From Algorimicrobium algoritergicola (GTDB taxonomy: Bacteria > Bacteroidota > Bacteroidia > Flavobacteriales > Flavobacteriaceae): a stretch of DNA of 64,000 nt. Where the stretch lies: the NCBI RefSeq assembly GCF_008086165.1, contig NZ_VSKL01000001.1, positions 186,001 through 250,000 on the forward strand, given 5' to 3'. The notes below the pieces were generated by a model. The model was not told the origin of the DNA. It saw only the letters and a program-made list of their open reading frames with translations, and searched no databases. Positions 59,521-64,000 of this stretch are shown here, piece by piece. Numbering within the stretch: the stretch's first letter is position 1; each line of letters starts with the position of its first letter. Both the position numbers and the translations under genes were made by a program.

Positions 59521-60290
59521 TCATTCAAGCCTTATTTTACGGAATAATATTTCTGGTTTTAATAACAACCGGATTAATTCTATTCTTTCATTATTCAAGA
59601 CGAAAAATTGTACAAAAAGAATTAGAAAAAGCTGATTTAAAATTGGAAAATCAACAAAAAATATTACAAACATCCATTGCCATTCAAGAAATTGAACGGA
59701 AACGCATAGCTCAAGACTTGCATGATGCCATTAGCTCTAAACTTAATGTTGTAAGTTTAACTACCAATGTACTTTTAATAGATAAATCTATTACTGAAAA
59801 ACAAAGAGCTGCATTAAACCAAATACTTCAAATAACCTCAACCACTTTAGAGAGCTCTAGAAAAATTGCACACGATTTAATGCCACCTATTTTAGATGAA
59901 TTTGGGCTTAAAGTTGCTTTAGAAGAATTATTTGACGACTTTTCAGTCAACACGGCAATAGAAATAGAGCATAATGTTGAAAACCTAATTAAACTATCTA
60001 GAAACAATCAATTACATGTATTCAGAATTATTCAAGAATTAATGAATAACTCTATAAGACATGGAAAAGCAAATGAATTGGCCATATATATGGAAGAAAG
60101 CATAACTGGTTTTAATATTCGATATCAAGACAATGGTGTTGGATTCAATGTCTCGGAAATAGAAAAAAATTCGGGTATTGGTTTACAAAACATTAAGAGT
60201 CGCGCAAAGATATTAAATGGTTATTTTAAAATGGAAAGCACAAAAAATAATGGAAGCCTTTTTATAATACAATGTAAGTACCATGACTAA
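59487..60290 (+). CDS. HisKA_3-type sensor histidine kinase
   Basis: A 267-residue kinase (or 262 if the ATG at 59502 is used). One membrane segment near residues 14-35, then a coiled coil. The acceptor is His 79 in RKRIAQDLHDAISSKLNVV. The ATPase domain has FRIIQELMNNSIRHGKA, QDNGVGFNVSEI and GIGLQNIKSRAKI. It has almost no sensory domain of its own, which fits the overlapping 7TM protein being the sensor. It overlaps the NarL-type regulator gene by 8 nt. Confidence 0.92.
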   Translation: MEKELMENEKLIIQALFYGIIFLVLITTGLILFFHYSRRKIVQKELEKADLKLENQQKILQTSIAIQEIERKRIAQDLHDAISSKLNVVSLTTNVLLIDKSITEKQRAALNQILQITSTTLESSRKIAHDLMPPILDEFGLKVALEELFDDFSVNTAIEIEHNVENLIKLSRNNQLHVFRIIQELMNNSIRHGKANELAIYMEESITGFNIRYQDNGVGFNVSEIEKNSGIGLQNIKSRAKILNGYFKMESTKNNGSLFIIQCKYHD

Positions 60291-60960
60291 AATAAATATA
60301 GCATTAGCAGACGATGAACTTTTGTTTCTCCAAGGACTAAAAGCTATTTTAGGTAACGAAGATCGTATTAATGTTCTATTTGACGCTAAAGATGGTGATG
60401 ATTTAATACACCAATTACGTGAAGCAAAAATAGTACCAGACATAGTTGTGACAGACCTTAAAATGCCTGGTTTAAATGGTGTTGAAGTCACTAAAATAAT
60501 TCACAAAGAATTTCCAGGTATAAAAGTAATTGCATTGACCAGTTATTTTAGTAAACCATTTATTTTAAACATGATTTCTATTGGTGCTGTTGCGTATTTA
60601 GCAAAAAACAGTACGCCTACATTAATGATTAAAACGATTGAAGAAGTTTATGACAACGGATTTTATTACGATGGCAAAGTGATGCAATATGTTCATGAAA
60701 GTATTACCAATCCTAAAGATAAAAAAACAAAATCAACTTTTGATAGCAATTATTTTACAAAACGTGAAATTGAAGTTTTAAACCTTATCTGCAAACAATA
60801 CACTACAAATGATATTGGCGAAAAACTTTTTATAAGTCCTAGGACCGTAGAAGGTCATCGAAACAACTTGCTCCTTAAAACAGAATCTAAAAACGTAGCA
60901 GGATTAGTTATATATGCCTTAAAAAATAAACTTGTTTCTTTAGACAACACGAGCTTCTAA
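60283..60960 (+). CDS. NarL/FixJ-type response regulator
   Basis: A 225-residue regulator. Receiver D10/D11, phospho-acceptor D58 in IVVTDLKMPGLNG, K108 in AVAYLAKNSTP. The LuxR-type HTH is FTKREIEVLNLICKQYTTND, then LFISPRTVEGHRNNLLLK. It is the partner of the overlapping kinase. It may control the divergent tail-collar gene or the cassette itself; no binding site was identified. Confidence 0.94.
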   Translation: MTKINIALADDELLFLQGLKAILGNEDRINVLFDAKDGDDLIHQLREAKIVPDIVVTDLKMPGLNGVEVTKIIHKEFPGIKVIALTSYFSKPFILNMISIGAVAYLAKNSTPTLMIKTIEEVYDNGFYYDGKVMQYVHESITNPKDKKTKSTFDSNYFTKREIEVLNLICKQYTTNDIGEKLFISPRTVEGHRNNLLLKTESKNVAGLVIYALKNKLVSLDNTSF

Positions 60961-60962
60961 AT

Positions 60963-60995
60963 AAAAAGCCCCTGAATATTCAGGAGCTTTTTATT
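60963..60995. terminator. Bidirectional terminator after the kinase cassette
   Basis: AAAAAGC-C-CCTGAA (60963-60976) pairs with TTCAGG-A-GCTTTTT (60979-60992) around TA, between convergent genes. Confidence 0.82.
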
Positions 60996-61012
60996 TATAG
61001 AAGAGTTTTATG

Positions 61013-61717
61013 TTAATCTCGTGACATAAAAATACTTAACACGTACCAAAACAACAACATTAAGGAAGCAAATAATCCTAAAGCAGCCGGAATATAATCA
61101 TCTGTTGTGTATTTGTTTACCATATTCGAGGTTTGGTACAAAATAGAACCTCCTGCTAATAAACACATGGCCACCGAGAACCATAACCCCAAAGTAAATC
61201 CAAATAATGTTCCGGCTAGAATTAATCCAATAGCAATAAAAAAGCCAATAGTTAAACCCGTTTTAATAAATGAGAAATCTTTTTTAGTGACCAAAACCAC
61301 AGCTGATAAACCCGTGAACAATCCTAATGTTACAAGCGCCGCTTGATTTAGCATTTCTGGCCCTGAATCCATATAATACATAGCAATATAAATCAACGGT
61401 ACAAAAATGAAAGCTTCTGCTAGAATATAAATAGCAAAGGCCAAATACTGTGTGTTTTTATCGGTTGTTTTCATATTCATGCGCTCGGCATAATTCGTGA
61501 TAAACATAAAACCACCTAACATGATGAGCCATTTATAGCCATCCACCATAGACAACATGAATTCTACAATCGTTTCACTTTGCAATAATAAATATTCAAA
61601 AAGGATGAAGACTAAAACACCTCCTGCCACATGAGCGTAGGTCTTTTTATAAAAAGCCACCCGATCTATATCTGATACCTGTGCTAATAAATGTTGTTCT
61701 TGAACTTGGTTTTCCAT
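61013..61717 (-). CDS. Bax inhibitor-1/YccA family membrane protein
   Basis: A 234-residue protein with seven membrane segments in the BI-1 pattern (FYKKTYAHVAGGVLVFILFE, then LAFAIYILAEAFIFVPLIYI, GLWFSVAMCLLAGGSILYQT). BI-1 proteins form pH-sensitive calcium leak channels in some bacteria or interact with membrane proteases. The frame runs to 61843, but that extension crosses the terminator at 61759-61787; MENQVQEQHLL at 61717 is the real start. Confidence 0.92.
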   Translation of the reverse strand: MENQVQEQHLLAQVSDIDRVAFYKKTYAHVAGGVLVFILFEYLLLQSETIVEFMLSMVDGYKWLIMLGGFMFITNYAERMNMKTTDKNTQYLAFAIYILAEAFIFVPLIYIAMYYMDSGPEMLNQAALVTLGLFTGLSAVVLVTKKDFSFIKTGLTIGFFIAIGLILAGTLFGFTLGLWFSVAMCLLAGGSILYQTSNMVNKYTTDDYIPAALGLFASLMLLFWYVLSIFMSRD

Positions 61718-61758
61718 AATTAAATTTGGTTCTAATTTGAGTTTGAAAAATAACAAAA

Positions 61759-61787
61759 AAAAGTCAGATGCAAGACATCTGACTTTT
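61759..61787 (-). terminator. Terminator of the zinc metallopeptidase gene
   Basis: AAGTCAGATG (61761-61770) pairs perfectly with CATCTGACTT (61776-61785) over CAAGA, with A/T-rich flanks; 25 nt after the stop at 61810. Confidence 0.85.
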
Positions 61788-61809
61788 AAATTCGTTAAAG
61801 CGTTTATTT

Positions 61810-62505
61810 TTAATCGCGACCACCAAATACTTGAATTGCCCAATACGCTAATGAGGCTAAAGCTCCAATAGCAGCAACTAAATAGGTTCTAGCCGCCCAT
61901 TTTAAAGCATCTTCAGCGGCTGCATGTTCATCACGTGTAACCATGTGTTTATTTTCTAACCAAGCCAATGCACGATTACTTGCATCGTATTCCACAGGCA
62001 ACGTAATAAAACTGAATATGGTTGCTAATCCCATCATAATAACACCTGCAACAGCTACATACCATCCAAGACCAACACCTGCGGCTCCACCTAAAACTAA
62101 ACCACCAATAATTAACCATTGGGACATACCAGATGACACACTAACTACAGGCACCAATTTGGATCGCATAGTTAACCATTCATAGGCTTGTGCATGCTGA
62201 ACTGCGTGACCACATTCGTGCGCAGCAACCGCCGCTGCAGCAGCATTTCGTTGATTGTAAACCGACTCACTTAAATTAACTGTTTTATTTTTCGGGTTGT
62301 AATGATCGGTTAACTGACCTGGTGTTGATATAACAGCAACATCCGTAATACCATTATCCAATAGCATTTTTTCTGCTATTTCTTTTCCGCTCATCCCATT
62401 TTGTAAATGAACTTGCGAATACTTTTTAAATTTCTTTTTTAACTGACTACTAACGGCCCAGCTTACTAAAGCTATGGCTCCAATTAATATATAATATCCA
62501 ATCAT
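61810..62505 (-). CDS. Zinc metallopeptidase, YugP family
   Basis: A 231-residue membrane protease. The zinc motif is HECGH (96-100) in AAAVAAHECGHAVQHAQ, with the usual hydrophobic context. Four further membrane segments follow (VPVVSVSSGMSQWLIIGGLV, then VGLGWYVAVAGVIMMGLATI). The third zinc ligand is probably the Glu in LPVEYDASNRAL. It is close to BI-1 on the same strand but has its own terminator. Substrate unknown. Confidence 0.93.
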   Translation of the reverse strand: MIGYYILIGAIALVSWAVSSQLKKKFKKYSQVHLQNGMSGKEIAEKMLLDNGITDVAVISTPGQLTDHYNPKNKTVNLSESVYNQRNAAAAAVAAHECGHAVQHAQAYEWLTMRSKLVPVVSVSSGMSQWLIIGGLVLGGAAGVGLGWYVAVAGVIMMGLATIFSFITLPVEYDASNRALAWLENKHMVTRDEHAAAEDALKWAARTYLVAAIGALASLAYWAIQVFGGRD

Positions 62506-62605
62506 TTGTTTTCTTTTTTTGAACTGTAAATTTAGAAGATATATAGCAAATAGTGCGCCAAATGTTTGTTAAGTAATTTTGTCAGTTTCGTTATTATTTT
62601 ACTCT

Positions 62606-62645
62606 AAAAAAAAGAGTTTCACAAAATGTAAAACTCTTTTTTTTA
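62606..62645 (-). terminator. Terminator of leuS
   Basis: AAAAAAAAGAGTTT pairs with AAACTCTTTTTTTT around a roughly 11-nt loop, about 70 nt after the leuS stop on the minus strand. Confidence 0.7.
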
Positions 62646-62683
62646 TTAATTAAAATTTCTATTCTTTGAATAAAGAGATTCCT

Positions 62684-62701
62684 TCCCGATAGCTATCGGG
62701 A
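62684..62701. repeat. Perfect 18-bp palindrome TCCCGATAGCTATCGGGA
   Basis: TCCCGATAGCTATCGGGA, fully self-complementary, 10 nt after the leuS stop. Same stem as the imperfect copies at 18806 and 26359. Confidence 0.7.
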
Positions 62702-62711
62702 TTCGCAGGAA

Positions 62712-64000
62712 TTAACCAACTATATTCACAATCTTCCCAGGAACAACAATTACCTTTTTAGGCGTTCTACCTTGTAATTGTTCTTGAGTTTTTTCGTGAG
62801 CCATAACGATCTTTTCAATATCGTCTTTGCTCATATCCATGGGTAACTCTAATGTAAATCGCATTTTACCATTAAAAGAAATTGGATAATTTTTAGAACT
62901 TTCTACCAAATGCTTTTCATCAAATTTTGGAAAAGCGACTGTAGAAATAGATTCTTCATGACCCAATTGGCTCCATAATTCTTCTGAAATATGTGGTGCA
63001 TAAGGCGACATCAATACAATAAATGGCTCCAAGATATCACGACTCGTACATTTTTGAGCTGTCAGTTCGTTAACAGCAATCATAAACGTTGAAACAGACG
63101 TATTGAATGAAAAATTCTCTATATCTTCTTCTACTTTTTTAATGGTTTTGTGCAAGATTTTCAGGTTGTCTTTAGTAGGTTCTGAATCCGTAACTTTAAT
63201 TCCGCTATCGTCTACGTACAACTTCCATAATTTTTTAAGAAAGCCATGAACCCCTGTAATTCCAGCCGTATTCCAAGGCTTGTATTGTTCTAAAGGACCC
63301 AAAAACATTTCGTAGAGACGTAAACTGTCGGCGCCATAATCTTCACAAATACGATCTGGATTAACAACATTGTATTTGGATTTAGACATCTTTTCAACTT
63401 CACGACCTACTTTATAAACGTCATTGTCATCATTAATTATTTCACCATTTTCACCAATAAAAATAGCCTCTTTATAATCGTCTCCAAATTCACCATCCTG
63501 CTGTAACCCTTCAATATCTAATTCATCGGAAGCATTTATATATTGCACTTTTACGTGAATTGGCAATGGCACAACTATGAGATTTTCTAATGTATCGGCA
63601 TCTGGTAAACCTGCAATTTTAGCAAGGGTATTTTTTAATGATTTTAAAGCTTCTTTGTCTGCGTTTAAATCTCCTTTACTGATAAATTCTGAATGAGAAA
63701 CATAAATATTTTGTAATTTCTTCAATAATTTAGCGCCAGTTTTTTCGTCTTCTTTAGGATTGGCAAACATATAGCTCAAGCGATACACAAAAGCACTCGT
63801 TCCCAAAATCATCCCTTGGTTAATCAGCTTTTTGAATGGCTCTTCTACATTTACAAAACCACGATCTTTCATAAACTTCACCCAAAAACGTGCGTATAAT
63901 AAATGACCTGTAGCATGTTCGCTACCTCCAATATATAAATCCACATTCTCCCAATATTTGAGTGCTTCTTCACTAGCAAAATCCATGTCGTTTTGCGCAT
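62712..64000 (-). CDS. leuS: Leucyl-tRNA synthetase, C-terminal part (continues beyond window)
   Basis: About 429 codons are visible; the frame stays open at the right edge. ENVDLYIGGSEHATGHLLYA is a conserved LeuRS block, and EKMSKSKYNVVNPD is the KMSKS motif. The anticodon-binding region (LRLYEMFLGPLEQYKPWNT, then APHISEELWSQLG) and a short C-terminal domain (KTQEQLQGRTPKKVIVVPGK) follow. It charges tRNA-Leu. The family is about 920-950 residues, so roughly the N-terminal half lies outside. Confidence 0.96.
   Translation of the reverse strand, partial: AQNDMDFASEEALKYWENVDLYIGGSEHATGHLLYARFWVKFMKDRGFVNVEEPFKKLINQGMILGTSAFVYRLSYMFANPKEDEKTGAKLLKKLQNIYVSHSEFISKGDLNADKEALKSLKNTLAKIAGLPDADTLENLIVVPLPIHVKVQYINASDELDIEGLQQDGEFGDDYKEAIFIGENGEIINDDNDVYKVGREVEKMSKSKYNVVNPDRICEDYGADSLRLYEMFLGPLEQYKPWNTAGITGVHGFLKKLWKLYVDDSGIKVTDSEPTKDNLKILHKTIKKVEEDIENFSFNTSVSTFMIAVNELTAQKCTSRDILEPFIVLMSPYAPHISEELWSQLGHEESISTVAFPKFDEKHLVESSKNYPISFNGKMRFTLELPMDMSKDDIEKIVMAHEKTQEQLQGRTPKKVIVVPGKIVNIVG

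Noticed and set aside
1-64000. Prophage, integron or insertion sequence
   Set aside because: No integrase, transposase or capsid gene; the tail-collar and fibre-like genes are isolated and typical of non-phage Bacteroidota loci.

Overview
The window is a chromosomal segment of a marine-type Flavobacteriaceae bacterium (Bacteroidota; Formosa/Winogradskyella/Olleya-like). This is inferred from low GC, promoters of the Bacteroidota TTTG-N17-19-TAnnTTTG type, five proteins with type IX secretion (T9SS) C-terminal sorting domains, lineage-typical families (DUF4271, DUF4296, DUF6252, DUF2383), and a DnaE carrying its own proofreading exonuclease. No species is assigned. I see no insertion sequence, integrase or CRISPR array. 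Both ends cut a gene: a BlaR1-type M56 peptidase on the left and leuS on the right.

Layout. 1-2.5 kb: M56/BlaI pair and a divergent DUF456 gene, with a three-dyad operator array between them. 2.8-7.5 kb: TPR sensor kinase with its regulator, a tiny exported protein, a DUF2254 membrane protein. 7.7-16.4 kb: a one-directional block on the minus strand: PAS-PAS-GAF sigma54 activator, STAS-like protein, PAS histidine kinase, lone receiver, then two large secreted surface proteins. 16.9-25.6 kb: tRNA-Asp, DUF58, thioredoxin, dnaE with fused exonuclease, DUF2383, and a lipoprotein with four aspartate-rich 36-residue repeats. 25.7-33.9 kb: rpsP, rimM, a GAF kinase, tRNA m6A methyltransferase, AI-2E family exporter, acyl-CoA dehydrogenase, a sugar-nucleotide epimerase, a phosphoesterase. 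34-38.9 kb: ferredoxin, its reductase, NifU-like and Mrp Fe-S proteins, an alkyltransferase-like protein without the catalytic Cys, LysE, trmB. 39-41.7 kb: GT-B glycosyltransferase and a PhoR/PhoB pair. 41.9-45.2 kb: two T9SS proteins and a LuxE-like protein. 45.3-56.8 kb: mostly housekeeping (tyrS, SDR, pyrC operon, DUF4271-hemD, pckA, saccharopine dehydrogenase-like plus Lrp). 56.8-61 kb: a T9SS protein, a frameshifted tail-collar gene, and a four-gene unknown/7TM-like/kinase/regulator cassette. 61-64 kb: Bax-inhibitor-1 family protein, zinc peptidase, leuS.

How it works together. Signal transduction is dense: five histidine kinases, four response regulators, one sigma54 activator, BlaI and Lrp within 64 kb. 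Two accessory islands stand out. One is the 7.7-16.4 kb sensory block that runs co-directionally into surface-protein genes. The other is the 57.7-61 kb cassette, whose divergent tail-collar gene has two apparent single-base deletions. Several promoter boxes lie only 4-6 nt before the start codon, suggesting leaderless or near-leaderless mRNAs. Gene starts were moved from upstream TTG codons to downstream ATGs where the TTG falls inside a promoter box or the conserved N-terminus begins later.
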